Positions 1 through 9,104 of a stretch of DNA of 13,751 nt are shown here, one piece after another (within the stretch, counting starts at the first letter, position 1; every line of letters begins with the position of its first letter). This DNA comes from Basidiobolus heterosporus B8920. Taxonomy: Eukaryota; Basidiobolomycota; Basidiobolomycetes; Basidiobolales; Basidiobolaceae. The position numbers and the translations under genes were made by a program. The stretch covers positions 1 to 13,751 of the forward strand of contig JNET01029686.1 in assembly GCA_000697455.1 (NCBI GenBank), given 5' to 3'. The notes under the pieces were generated by a model, which saw only the letters and a program-made list of their open reading frames with translations, was not told the DNA's origin and did no database searches.

Positions 1-400
1 CGACACAGCGACCTTTCTGATCTTCAGCGGGGTAGGACATCATGATCACACCTTGCGTGGTCCAGAGGATACCAGCACCAACACCAAGGATTGCACTGGC
101 AGCGATCACGAATGCAGCGTTCTTTTTATCGTTGTAGTATAGGAGAGAGCCTGAGTAGAGGGCATATGTGAGACCTCCAATCAACAGACACAAGCGTCCA
201 CCAAGAACATTGTAGAAACCACCACCGAGACAACCGAATACAGCGAAGCAAGCATAAAGAGCGACGTTTCCGTTCTTTGCAGTGTTGTCATCCATTTGAC
301 CACCGGCGCCCATACCGTTGATGACATTGAACATACCAGGGCAACAGAAGCACACAAGACCTATTAAGAGCACTTGCGTAAGAGGACTATTGTATCTCAT
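1..400 (-). CDS. UNC93-like MFS membrane protein, 3' part missing
   Basis: The frame read leftward from the ATG at 400 gives 133 codons and runs off the window edge, so only the N-terminal part is present. It begins MRYNSPLTQVLLIG and contains the FCCPGMFNVINGMGAGGQ stretch typical of the fungal UNC93-like (DUF895/Ion_trans-associated MFS) family, then hydrophobic segments around residues 8–28, 47–65, 69–90 and 97–118. The stretch ILWTTQGVIMMSYP near residue 115–130 is also highly characteristic of these proteins. They are polytopic membrane proteins related to the major facilitator superfamily; in fungi their substrates are mostly unknown. No intron is needed in the visible part. I chose this ATG because the conserved RYNSP start follows it directly. 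Family identity is firm; function is not. Confidence 0.88.
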   Translation of the reverse strand, partial: MRYNSPLTQVLLIGLVCFCCPGMFNVINGMGAGGQMDDNTAKNGNVALYACFAVFGCLGGGFYNVLGGRLCLLIGGLTYALYSGSLLYYNDKKNAAFVIAASAILGVGAGILWTTQGVIMMSYPAEDQKGRCV

Positions 401-1332
401 GGTGATGGGAAAGTAAACTATACTCAGAAGTAATGACCGTCGGGAGTCTTTTATAATCAACAAATATCGAGGAATCTGTTTTAAGCATTTCAGGCGAATG
501 ACCTCTGACTTTTCCTCAAAAATCTCTACACCAATTGTTGAAATTGAAATATCACTGTGTCACGTCCAAGGAGAATAGCCTTGGATTCCATGACAATATA
601 GAATAGCTATATTTAGTGGATGGTGCCTTATAGTTTGTTACTTTTTTTCATTAAATTCGAGGCATCTTTGAACTAAATGGTAGCACACGTTTCAGATATG
701 GATACACGAACCTAATATCACCTGCAAAGAAATTATTTATGTTGAGCAAAAGAACACAACACAGTTACTGCCAAATAGGTTGGCCGTTATCTATCCTCGC
801 TATTTTCATTCACATGTCTTGGATGAATCAGGTTTATGGCATTGAAAGTATAACTGAGTTTCCCAGTTTGGTGATTGAAAAAGTGGGGAAATTGCATTAG
901 GGAAAACGCACACTGTGAAGATTGTTACACGAGGTTGATCATATGATTCGACTCATATCTAACGCCATTGTGATTCCACTCGCTGACATGACGAATTGTA
1001 GTTCTTAGTGGGTCTCCTAATTAGATTGGATCACTGCCTTATCAGACGTAATGGGAATAGTAATTCGTTGTTAATGGTTGATTTATGTCTATAAGTGAAC
1101 CACAATGGGAACGGTAAAGGAAACAACGGGCTAAGCACAAACTGGTCATCTGTTCCCAGCCAGCATCTACCCAGCCATCATCCATGTTGATCTATGGCGG
1201 CCTAGTCAAGTTGCCACTTATGATAAGAGCTAGTCGAGAGGCCAAATGTCAGCTAGAGTCATGTTGTGGGAAAACAGAGTAGCGGAATTGATGTGGTAAG
1301 AATTCGATCAGGTTGCATGAAGATTACTGGTA

Positions 1333-1357
1333 AGAATACCACTCTAACTGGTATTCT
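1333..1357. repeat. Perfect 9-bp inverted repeat (hairpin)
   Basis: AGAATACCA at 1333–1341 and its exact complement TGGTATTCT at 1349–1357 are separated by the 7-nt loop CTCTAAC. The motif ACTGGTA also occurs directly at 1326 and 1347, and a degenerate third arm (ACTGATATTCT) follows. It could be a structured RNA element or a binding site; nothing around it says which. Confidence 0.7.
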
Positions 1358-1988
1358 GACTGATATTCTAACGGATCTTTTACTAATCTAAACGTGTTCC
1401 GTCAGAAAGTCCGACGTTATATTTGGTGATGTTGATCAATGGTGTGGTCTAGTGCTAGTAACCTGTTTGTCAACTGTTCCCATGCTGCGAAATCTCCGTC
1501 TTTTCCTTTATGCTTTTGTTTAAACTATTTGAATTGAATTTGAAATCCATGAAATTCCCTCAAAGTTACTCTTTATGGCCATACTTTTTGACTCCGTTTC
1601 CAATTCTGTGCTTCATTCCTTGACGTTCTTCATGACTACATGTCATGTGTCTGTAGGAGAAACCAATGAGCTCCTCGGGCTACGAGATGGCTGAATAATG
1701 CAGTATATGACTTTAATTGCCGGATAAATAATGGTCCACGTGAGATAGAATGTCGATTCCACCGAAGAATCAGTCGTCTTAATAGTAAACTACATCATTG
1801 CTACCAAGTAGATTCGATTGAAATCTCGTCACAGAAATGCTCGTTTGTGAGAGAAAACCAGTCATTGAATCTCATTCATTCCACTACCTTTTAATCAAAT
1901 TTAGGTCATGTACAACGTTGGTCGCACCTCAAGATTAATGGACCAGTCAGTGGCGTTGAGGAATAATTAATTAGGTAAAAGACTCTGG

Positions 1989-2004
1989 GGAGATATGAAT
2001 CTCC
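1989..2004. repeat. Short 6-bp inverted repeat
   Basis: GGAGAT and ATCTCC are separated by 4 nt (ATGA). This is a small hairpin that may well be chance in 2 kb of sequence. Confidence 0.35.
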
Positions 2005-2427
2005 ACATGACTCGGATTGGTCATCATACCACTTGGTGACTTGGATCTGGTGGGGCCTTCGTGTTTACGTACGAATGATTCTGCTCTCTATGTGGACCTT
2101 TGCCTGCTTCTCCGGAATGAATGACTGATCTCCTGTACTCTATGAAGCATATAATTCAATATTGATCGATCAGCATCTCTTGTGTTCTAGCCGTCAAGCT
2201 TGTTTACATCTGGTCATAGGAGTTCCTGTTCTCTCGCATTCTCCAGCAAGTTCCCAGATCATTGTTTGTTTGGCAAGGAGATGGTAAACGAGATATCATT
2301 CTCGTTCAAAAGCCGTAATCTGTATCTCGGTAGTTTGAGAGTCGATGGTGCTACCAGGTGCTACTTTGCTAGATAAGAACCTTAATATTCATTAAATCCA
2401 TACAATGGTGATGTGATAAACTGAGAT

Positions 2428-2433
2428 TTTATT
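2428..2433 (-). terminator. Candidate poly(A) signal of fucosyltransferase-like gene
   Basis: TTTATT on the plus strand is AATAAA on the minus strand, about 22 nt after the stop codon of the gene at 2455–3771. Position and sequence fit a polyadenylation signal. Confidence 0.4.
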
Positions 2434-2454
2434 GATGGCTGGGGCAGGAGTGGA

Positions 2455-3771
2455 TCACAGTAGAATCTCTATGGGATCCTTTCTTCCAAAATACACTTCA
2501 TGCAATCTCAAAGCGTACTTGGAGAATGTGGATCTGGGTGTACCTACGAAAAAGTATCCGCGCGAAGCAACCACCGAATCCACCATCGGAACTAGATGCG
2601 GTGTGAGTGGAATGCCGTCCTCCGGATTACGTTCATCGTACAGCGATGAGGTTTCGCTGGAGAAGTCTGAATATACAAAGGTGCATGGGAACTCTTCGAA
2701 CAATGGCAAGAGGGATTGCTCTGCCCGTGGATTTCTCACATCTGTAGCCAAGTAGATGATTGGTGCATGGAAGGATTCATAGAGTGATCTTGATAAACAT
2801 GAATCTAACGAAGGCGATTTTCCCATTTCAGATCTGGCTTCTGAGATCTCCATGTTTTCTGGAGCTTTCCGGGTACGAAGCATCTCTCGAAACTCCTCAA
2901 GAATGATCTTCAAATTCCTGGATAGATCCTCAGCAAAGTAGAAGTCAGATCCACGTAGATGAATCCCATAATAATTCTCAGATCCCCCTAGTTTTTGGGA
3001 AATGCTTTCTGAAATCCTATCTACCACTGGTGAGTCGTAAACCAGTTTCCGGCGTAATTGTTCAAAATACGCGGTATTCTCTGGGATATCCGTTTGAATT
3101 CGCCAACTGGAAAACAGTGAACCAAAGAAAATGAGTTTGTTGGGAATTTTTATCAATTCTTCTAACAGTATGGCTCTATTGAATTGATTTAAGGCGAATG
3201 TCTGATTAAGACGGTCAACGATGGTGTAATTGTATAGAGCGGTATCTTTCACGTAGTGGATATCCTCCTCTTTAATGCCATAGCTAGCTATTTCATTGCT
3301 TGCGAACTCGGTTTGTTGCCGGAAGTTTATCGCTTCTCCAAAGTGGTCTAGATTAAAAAAGTATTTCCAAGGCAGCTTTGTCCAGGTTTCATAACCACTA
3401 CATTCTAGTGGAAAGTTCTTTAATTTGAAATGCTTGCAGTGTCCCAGAGTTTTTTTACTTTTTCCCGTCAGCCAGTTATGGAGACTGTTAAATGAGCGCC
3501 AAGGAACTGGTGGGCCTAGAAGAACTGGAGGAAGGAGTACTGTTCTATTAAGTAGCCTAGCCAAAAATAATGCATTTTCCAGCTCTATTCGTTGGTTATG
3601 AAAGCCGCTGTGAGGCAAGTAAGTGATAAATTTCTCTGCTGAATCAAAGTTTAAGTGTGAAGTGAGGTGCTTCTCCTGGCGTTCCCATAAAGTAGAAAGC
3701 AAGTAGTAGCCACAGAGAAGCCACAGAAAGAAGGGAACTATGATCATCCCTTGACGGTAATATTTCGCCAT
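2455..3771 (-). CDS. O-fucosyltransferase-like type II membrane glycosyltransferase
   Basis: Uninterrupted 438-residue frame. Residues 9–28 form one hydrophobic segment after a short basic N-terminus, as in a Golgi type II membrane enzyme. The lumenal part has the pattern of the GDP-fucose protein O-fucosyltransferase superfamily: a glycine/asparagine nucleotide-binding loop (YLPHSGFHNQR, 51–61), the HLRGSDF motif with its arginine (271–277, the usual catalytic/GDP-binding HxR element), YLATD (340–344), and the C-terminal D398…GTPRSTFS (410–417) that binds the nucleotide sugar. Three N-x-S/T sequons (75, 181, 189) suit a lumenal protein. Length and motif order are normal, so it looks intact. 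Donor GDP-fucose is inferred from the family; the acceptor is unknown. It shares about 500 bp of upstream DNA with the CCDC47 gene, and a paralogue starts at 13513. Confidence 0.85.
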   Translation of the reverse strand: MAKYYRQGMIIVPFFLWLLCGYYLLSTLWERQEKHLTSHLNFDSAEKFITYLPHSGFHNQRIELENALFLARLLNRTVLLPPVLLGPPVPWRSFNSLHNWLTGKSKKTLGHCKHFKLKNFPLECSGYETWTKLPWKYFFNLDHFGEAINFRQQTEFASNEIASYGIKEEDIHYVKDTALYNYTIVDRLNQTFALNQFNRAILLEELIKIPNKLIFFGSLFSSWRIQTDIPENTAYFEQLRRKLVYDSPVVDRISESISQKLGGSENYYGIHLRGSDFYFAEDLSRNLKIILEEFREMLRTRKAPENMEISEARSEMGKSPSLDSCLSRSLYESFHAPIIYLATDVRNPRAEQSLLPLFEEFPCTFVYSDFSSETSSLYDERNPEDGIPLTPHLVPMVDSVVASRGYFFVGTPRSTFSKYALRLHEVYFGRKDPIEILL

Positions 3772-4276
3772 GGGTTATACGAATTGTTGTTGTGAGAATG
3801 CAGAAGGGTATCGAGAGATAATTTGTTCGTAATATACCATTTTGTAGTGGGTTTCCAACTCTCAGGAGCACTCCGACCTTTAGGGGTTCGCAGCACAGTT
3901 GTGCTCGAGGAGAATTACCAGCTAGATTTAACTGGCATAGAATTCACAGATCTCGGATATTTTAACCCTGAATGGACCTCTAATACCATATGCTTGAATA
4001 TAGAGACCTAATCGATGAACACATTTGTTGTAATGGTGCACCAATTCGTCTGTTCTAATCAGGAAGAAATTATGCCACTGGGAGATAAACTTTTAGGTTC
4101 CAAATGTTGAATAGAGTATTACGGAGCACATTATTCCGGAGCAGAATGACCAACTGTTGATGGTACGGGGTTTGATAGGATTAAAACCAATTTTCGGAGT
4201 ATGCTTGGGTATGGCTCCACGAAACTTTTAATTACCCAACCGATACGCTTTCGTCTCTTTTGTAAGTTCACTCGTA
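3772..4276. promoter_or_regulatory. Divergent promoter region, fucosyltransferase-like gene / CCDC47
   Basis: These 505 bp separate two start codons pointing outward, so both promoters must lie here. A pyrimidine-rich run (about 4247–4262) lies just upstream of the CCDC47 ATG. One AGGGG pentamer sits at 3892–3896. An open plus-strand frame at about 3823–4011 lacks an ATG and matches nothing I know, so I do not call it a gene. Confidence 0.5.
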
Positions 4277-5992
4277 ATGAGCCTCTCCCGAAAGTTCATC
4301 ACTTTGTTTTTCTGTTTGGCCTTGCTGTCACTCAGCTTCGTCGCTGCTGGTAAGTCTTTTCTATTCCACTCGTAGTCGAGCCTTCTAACTGAGTACTCAT
4401 CATTTCTTTGAACGGATAATAGATGCAGAGATCGAAGCGCCTGAAACTCAGGCTACTATCGAAGAACCCGTTGTACCTAAAAGTATTGTTCAATTCTGCT
4501 ATTTATTATACATCTCTATCTTAATCAAAGAAAATATTCTTCGTGATAAGCACTTCCCAAACCTCTTCAACTCTCCGACTTTTACATCGAAATGGGCATG
4601 ATCGCTCTCATCGCTTGCTACCTTGCTCAATATTTCCGTGGAAAAAGCACTAACGAGCAGCTCGCTAAAAAATGGTAAGTATTTTTAATCTTGTGCGGTT
4701 TTACTGTTGATATCTTACAATTTGGGTCATCGCTAGGTTGAATACCTATCTTCCACTTTTCCGAGAGAATTTTGCTCACATGGGAAATGAGAAGGGCCAT
4801 TTCTTGATGAAAGATGGACCAGCAGATTACATGTTTTATGCTACCGGTAGAACCCACTGTCGTTATCTCATGGGAAATATGAAAGTACTTGTGGACATTT
4901 AAGAAGGATGTTTGATAAATATACAAACTCACCACTACCTTATTCTCTCTAGCTCCTTCCTAGACATGATGTCGTAGGAATGGGATTCAATCTTTATCTT
5001 CAAAGTGTTGACCTTATTGTATGTCGTCTCTAATGCACGAGCTCAACATTAATCTGTTTATACTAATCTTGGCTTATCTTATTAGACAATGGTTGCTCAC
5101 ATGAACCAAGGTGAATATGACGATTTCTTCTTCAGCATTCTTCCCAAGAAGAAAGCACATCTCATTCGTAAGGACCGCTATGATATCGTAAGTAATCCTT
5201 TGACTGATCCTTGCAAAGAGGATTTCCAAGTAACCGGTCTGATTTCCAATAGAACACCTTTGGTAGACAAGTCAACCAAACCAAACTCCCAAACTCTTTC
5301 TGTATCTTTACCGAGCATTCAGAGATCACCGATCTTATCCTTTGTGATGAATTAGTTAAAGTACTTGAAGAGTGTGGAGAGTATGTAGAGGAAATCTGTT
5401 TCTCGGATCAACCATCCACTCAGCCCACTAGGTAAGTATCGGGATTTCAGCTGGTCTCCATGGTTCATGAAAATCTTACCTGGTTGAACTATCTTTAGTA
5501 CTGAGGAACCACCAGTCAAAACTATCTCAATCTCTTTCCGCCTCCCACCTGCATCGGAGTTGCACAAGGTTTCTCAATTGCATGAGCTTATCATGTATCT
5601 GATCGATTATATCTCCGATAAGGCTAAGTTCGGTCGTGAGGTAAGCAGCTCGCTATTGTTACCACCGTGTGAGGAAATGTCGAAATCTGATTTACTCGTA
5701 TTCTTAGTGCAAGAACAAGTTGAAGAAGAGTCGCGACGAGGCCATGAAAGTCATCCTGAAGAGCACTGCTCAGGAGCGTGAGGAGGCCCTTCAGCAACGC
5801 AAGGCTGAGGAGCGTCGCAAGAAGCAAGCCCAACTCAGCAAGATGTCCCCTGAAGCCCAACGCAAGGTAAATTCAATTATTCTATATCTTATTTGTCAAC
5901 TTCACAACGTATAACCATATTTTCTTGTATAGTTTGAGGAGAAACAAAAGAAGAAGGAGTCGCGTAAAAAGAAATCCACCATTAGAATGTAA
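4277..5992 (+). CDS. CCDC47: CCDC47 (calumin) homologue, ER multipass-translocon PAT complex subunit
   Basis: Ten exons: 4277–4349, 4423–4482, 4551–4674, 4737–4884, 4953–5018, 5086–5187, 5253–5431, 5499–5640, 5708–5866, 5933–5992; all introns are GT–AG, 62–73 nt, and frames join cleanly to 370 residues. Residues 1–24 are a signal peptide; a short acidic lumenal piece (25–54) precedes one membrane span (about 57–73). The cytosolic part matches the animal protein along its length: FYIEMGMIALIACYLAQYF against human FYLEILMVTGLLAYIMNYI, LPNSFCIFTEHSEITD against LPDSLAILSEMGEVTD, and a C-terminal lysine/glutamate coiled coil with the AQEREEALQQRKAEERRKK and SPEAQRKFEEKQKKK pattern. In animals CCDC47 pairs with Asterix in the PAT chaperone complex at the ribosome–Sec61 translocon. 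The human protein is about 480 residues; the shortage is mainly in the acidic lumenal region. Confidence 0.9.
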
Positions 5993-6442
5993 AGATCTTT
6001 CTTTCTTTTCAATGGTATCAAGAAGCCTTCCCACAAGGGCGTTATTTCTTTCACTTTTCACTTCTTCCTTAGAAATGCGAGATCAATAAAAAAATTCAGC
6101 TTTAATGAAAGTTCTATTAAAATCCCACTGAGAGGCCATTTACACCAATAAAATAATTGATCTTGGAAGACATCTCAGGTTGAGATGGAAGTAGAAGTGG
6201 AGAAACATACAAAATATACAAATCATTCTGTCATGGACCCATGGCACTAAACGGTGTCCATATCTTGTTTGGGAAAAGAGCCAATGTTAGTGCATGCTAA
6301 GATCTGGCCATCAAGACTTTAAGGTACCTTCATCTTTTAACACCCCAGGGGTTTCAGGCAGCTCACCAACCTCTGTCAGTGGGCTTTCAGCTAAGCACAA
6401 CAGGTTAGTAACTGAGGACCTAACGACCATACATGAATGTTT
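5993..6442. other. Convergent 3' region between CCDC47 and THOC7
   Basis: No gene is visible. AATAAA occurs on the plus strand at 6085–6090 and 6147–6152 and could end the CCDC47 transcript; I see no AATAAA on the minus strand for THOC7. A near-perfect palindrome, ACCCCAGGGGT, lies at 6342–6352. Confidence 0.5.
6085..6090 (+). terminator. Candidate poly(A) signal of CCDC47
   Basis: AATAAA followed by an A-run, 93 nt after the stop codon. A second AATAAA lies at 6147–6152. Confidence 0.4.
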
Positions 6443-7729
6443 CTAAAAAATACCGGTAGAAGCTGGTTTGTCTTCGTAAATGTCCATCGGATCATCTTCA
6501 TTAATCATTCCCTCCTCCTCAGGCTCAGCCTTCGAAGGCCGAGCTTCGTCTTCAGCACCCGACTCACTTGAGCTAGAGCTTGGAGATTGTGGGATTGGGG
6601 AAGGAAGCGGGGTGTATTTGTGCTCTTCATCTCCGGTATGGGTATCGTCTGCAGAGGCTTTTTCCACCACAATCAGGGGCTTGCTCTCTAGCTTGATCTC
6701 ATCCTGTTTAATCGCGCCGTCTTCAGATTTCTCTGGTCCACCGGGAGTATTCGCATCCATAGAATCGATTAGATCGTCAGGCTCAGCATCAGAGTCAAAC
6801 ACTTTTGGCTCTTCTTGTTTGTTTTCTGCGATATCCTTCTCTTCTTTCAAAGCACGCTGCATATTACCGATAGCATCTAGAACTAAACGGAATTGTTCCT
6901 GGCGTAAGTCCATGGACCTTGTGTGGCTCACGTTCTCTGATTCTAGTTTTGCTATGTCGCTCTTCAATTTGTGTATATCCCTGTGAAAATAGGTTAACTT
7001 CCAAGGCATCAGGGACACAGAGAAAGTCTCTCCTAGTTCATATACCTCAGTGAATCCTCTCGGTTAGGATGTTGTCTAATCTCCTTCGTCATTTTGTCAT
7101 ACTCAATCTTATTGTTAAGTTCCACTTGTGCCTCCTTGAGTTGCTTTCTCAACACTTGTATAGCATTCTGTGTTGCTTCGATATCTTTCTCTATTTTTAC
7201 CAGGGCATTAAAATCGTGTAGTGTTGATCCGTTCATAACTGCAAATTACCTATGGTATCTGAATCCTGAGCGAAATGTTTCACCTGGACTTCACTCATGT
7301 CTTGAATGAATTGATTTCGTAACATGGTTTGCTCATACTGAGCAAATTCGGCCACCACTAGCGGTAATTGAAGTTCACTAGATCGAATAAAGTAGAGGGG
7401 AAGATTTGAATGGTCTTGTTGGATCGACTAGAGAAGATTGCCCACTCAGAGCTGGGAATAGAGTAGATTCAGTAGTACTTACGCTTCAGTAATAGAGCCA
7501 GATTTTAAAGAGTTTGACCAAGTTAAAAACCTTTTCAAACACCGTTTGAGAGGTCTTTCATCGACAGAAAGACGATTGCGTATAATCGTATCTAAAGTAG
7601 TATACACCGGTAACGTGTTAATGGAGATTCGTTTGGTAAGAGACCATCCGATGGTTTGCAAGTTGTGGAAGGCCCAAACTCGTAAAGAAAATGGATTGAA
7701 AGGATTTTTGAACACCAACCGTCATCCAT
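6443..7729 (-). CDS. THOC7: THO complex subunit 7 (THOC7) homologue with long acidic tail
   Basis: Five exons read leftward: 7729–7720, 7591–7483, 7377–7295, 7238–7046, 6980–6443; joined they give 310 residues starting MDDDTIIRNRLSVDERPLKR. The core matches animal THOC7: IIRNRL…LKRFLTWSNS against VIRKRL…VKSFIKWCNS, and IEYDKMTKEIRQHPNREDSL against QEYDALAKVIQHHPDRHETL, followed by a coiled coil ending RQEQFRLVLDAIGNMQRAL. THOC7 pairs with THOC5 in the THO complex, which couples transcription to mRNP packaging and export in the nucleus. Human THOC7 has 204 residues; here about 130 extra Asp/Glu/Ser/Pro-rich residues follow the coiled coil. The 3' exons are firm. The 10-nt first exon (donor GTTGGT) and the exon 3 donor (GTGAAG, 56-nt intron) are my best guess. 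Without a first intron, the frame reaches an ATG at 7718 and would add about 42 unfamiliar residues. Confidence 0.85.
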
Positions 7730-7985
7730 ATCGTGCTTTTCAGTAAGAGGGTTCGTCCGTACAAGAAACGAGAACAAGAACAAGCCTAGGTTTTGGCGAC
7801 AAAAGCTTCAAGAAATGCGTGGATAAATCTAATATATATTTCTTATACATATATGCGATAACATTTTTAAATTTAAATTTTCGAACTATTGATGATAACC
7901 GAATTCTTCCGGCCACAAAAAAATTGGCTTGACAAGTGCTCGGTTATATAAGTTTTTGTTGGTTACAGTTAAGAACGTGTTTCTC
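7730..7985. promoter_or_regulatory. Divergent promoter region, THOC7 / COQ10
   Basis: Only about 256 bp separate the two predicted start codons, so transcription is probably driven from a shared region. The stretch 7828–7890 is very AT-rich (runs of TATAT and AAATTTAAATTT) and could hold TATA-like elements for either direction. Confidence 0.45.
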
Positions 7986-8821
7986 ATGTCTTTACAGTTT
8001 GGCAACTCCCTACTAGCACAAATACCAAAACACTTTTGCGGCAATATCCGCAGGGGGCAAAGCCGAAGCTTCTTTGGTCTTCCTTCAGCCTTGAACGATC
8101 TTGCCAAGTCCCTCTCATCCAAAGAGTACAAGGAACAAAGAGTTCTCGGGTAGGTTTGTTGATAAATATGCAATACCATGTAGAAGTATATAGAGAAAGT
8201 GTCTGACCCAGCCTTAATGTCTTTGCTATCCACAGCTATTCGCAGCAACAATTGTATGATGTCGTATCAAACGTAGACGACTACAAAAAGTTTCTGCCTT
8301 GGTGTGCTGACTCTAAGGTGCTTGTTTCCAGACCACAAGATGCACCTGTTGGCGCAAGAAAAGTCATGCAGGCCGAGTTAGTAGTAGGCTTCCAAGCATT
8401 CAACGAACGCTACACCTCCGAGGTTACTTGTGACAATCCGACCCAGGTTAGGGTGAGTTCTCTCATCACGACTATCATACAAAGCAAAGTTTAATATAAC
8501 CTACAACCTATAACCTATAACCTGTAACCTGTAATCCGTGGCTAGGCAATCGCATCGAATTCATTATTGTTTAATCATCTTGAGAATCGATGGGTATTCA
8601 CTCCAATCCCCAGCCCTCAACACGGCTCGGAATCCTCCAAGCAATCTTTATGCCAGGTTGATTTCTACGTGAATTTCGAATTCTCATCACCGATTCATGC
8701 ACAAATATCCAATTTGTTCTTCGACCAGGTGAGTAGCCTGATGATCAAGGCTTTCGAGGACCGTTGCCAACAATTGTACGGACCATCGTCTCCTATACCT
8801 CATGCATACCAAAGAAAATAG
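7986..8821 (+). CDS. COQ10: Coenzyme Q-binding protein COQ10, mitochondrial (START-like domain)
   Basis: Three exons: 7986–8149, 8236–8452, 8546–8821, with GT–AG introns of 86 and 93 nt; the joined product has 218 residues. The first 35 residues are basic, serine-bearing and nearly acid-free (NIRRGQSRSFF), as in a mitochondrial presequence. The rest is the COQ10/polyketide-cyclase START fold: YSQQQLYDVVSNVDDYKKFLPWC (from residue 56), VGFQAFNERYTSEV, LLFNHLENRWVF, VDFYVNFEFSSPIHAQISNLFFDQV and a C-terminal helix ending CQQLYGP, all close to human COQ10A/B. The family binds coenzyme Q in the inner membrane and is needed for efficient respiration and Q synthesis. I chose the ATG at 7986 because the upstream open frame (from about 7929) lacks an ATG. 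It diverges from THOC7. Confidence 0.93.
8496..8537 (+). repeat. Six tandem heptamers in COQ10 intron 2
   Basis: Units of 7 nt read ATAACCT, ACAACCT, ATAACCT, ATAACCT, GTAACCT, GTAATCC. They lie inside intron 2 (8453–8545) and end 8 nt before its AG. The complement is AGGTTAT-like: similar to, but not the same as, the TTAGGG telomere unit. Most units contain TAAC, which matches the branch-point core. Confidence 0.85.
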
Positions 8822-8919
8822 TTGCTCCCTTCACGGCATTATCCATCCTTCATCTCCCATCTCTCACCATAACTATGATCTATCGCATTATATCTTGTGC
8901 ATCTCAAATTAAACGGTGC

Positions 8920-8925
8920 TTTATT
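8920..8925 (-). terminator. Candidate poly(A) signal of the orphan membrane-protein gene
   Basis: TTTATT on plus is AATAAA on minus, 241 nt beyond the stop of the gene at 9166–9861. Confidence 0.3.
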
Positions 8926-9104
8926 GTCCACATTTCAATGTTCTAGACGTGGTTTAAAGGGTGATGAGAAGGGTATTGAGGTTAGGTTCAAGTGTTGTCA
9001 ACCAGGGATGCTATTTTAGACGGGATTGCTTGGCCAAGGGAAGCATGTTTAAGGGTATTTATGGTACAGTTAGATGAATGGCTGGTTGACGAACGATGGC
9101 ATTG

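Larger units (their letters stand above)
401..2427. other. 2-kb intergenic stretch without a supported gene
   Basis: This lies upstream of the UNC93-like gene and downstream of the fucosyltransferase-like gene, both on the minus strand. I found no open frame with homology, no tRNA-like A and B boxes, and no transposon ends. The longest ATG frame I noticed (1575–1694, 39 residues) has no support. Apart from a clear hairpin near 1333 it looks like ordinary AT-rich intergenic DNA, and its left part should hold the UNC93-like promoter. Confidence 0.6.

Noticed and set aside
1575-1694. 39-codon ATG frame (MAILFDSVSNSV…)
   Set aside because: Short, no conserved features, no splice partners; consistent with chance.
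401-2427. Searched for transposon, LTR or viral remnants and tRNA genes
   Set aside because: No terminal repeats, no reverse-transcriptase, integrase or capsid-like words in any frame, and no tRNA box pair was found by eye.
3823-4011. 62-residue plus-strand frame upstream of CCDC47
   Set aside because: No ATG, no homology, and it sits in the divergent promoter region.
5089-5355. 88-residue frame read straight through CCDC47 exon 6 and the following intron
   Set aside because: The family match breaks at the GTAAGT at 5188 and resumes in another frame after the AG at 5252, so the open stretch is intron read-through.
6342-6352. ACCCCAGGGGT palindrome as a regulatory site
   Set aside because: It lies between two convergent 3' ends, where a promoter site is unlikely; one 11-bp palindrome can be chance.
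6480-6986. 168-residue plus-strand open frame, Ser-rich
   Set aside because: Lies antisense over the THOC7 last exon; its composition mirrors the acidic/Ser-rich tail there, and THOC7 homology on the other strand is clear.
7546-7826. Plus-strand frames ending RHPYRAFQ (7743) and, in another frame, KPRFWRQKLQEMRG (stop at 7826), resembling a basic ribosomal-type protein
   Set aside because: No ATG, overlap with the conserved THOC7 exon, two different frames and no family match. Kept only as a note in the THOC7 finding.
8496-8537. Heptamer array as a true telomere remnant
   Set aside because: The unit AGGTTAT/AGGTTAC differs from TTAGGG and the array is short and inside an intron; reported only as telomere-like.
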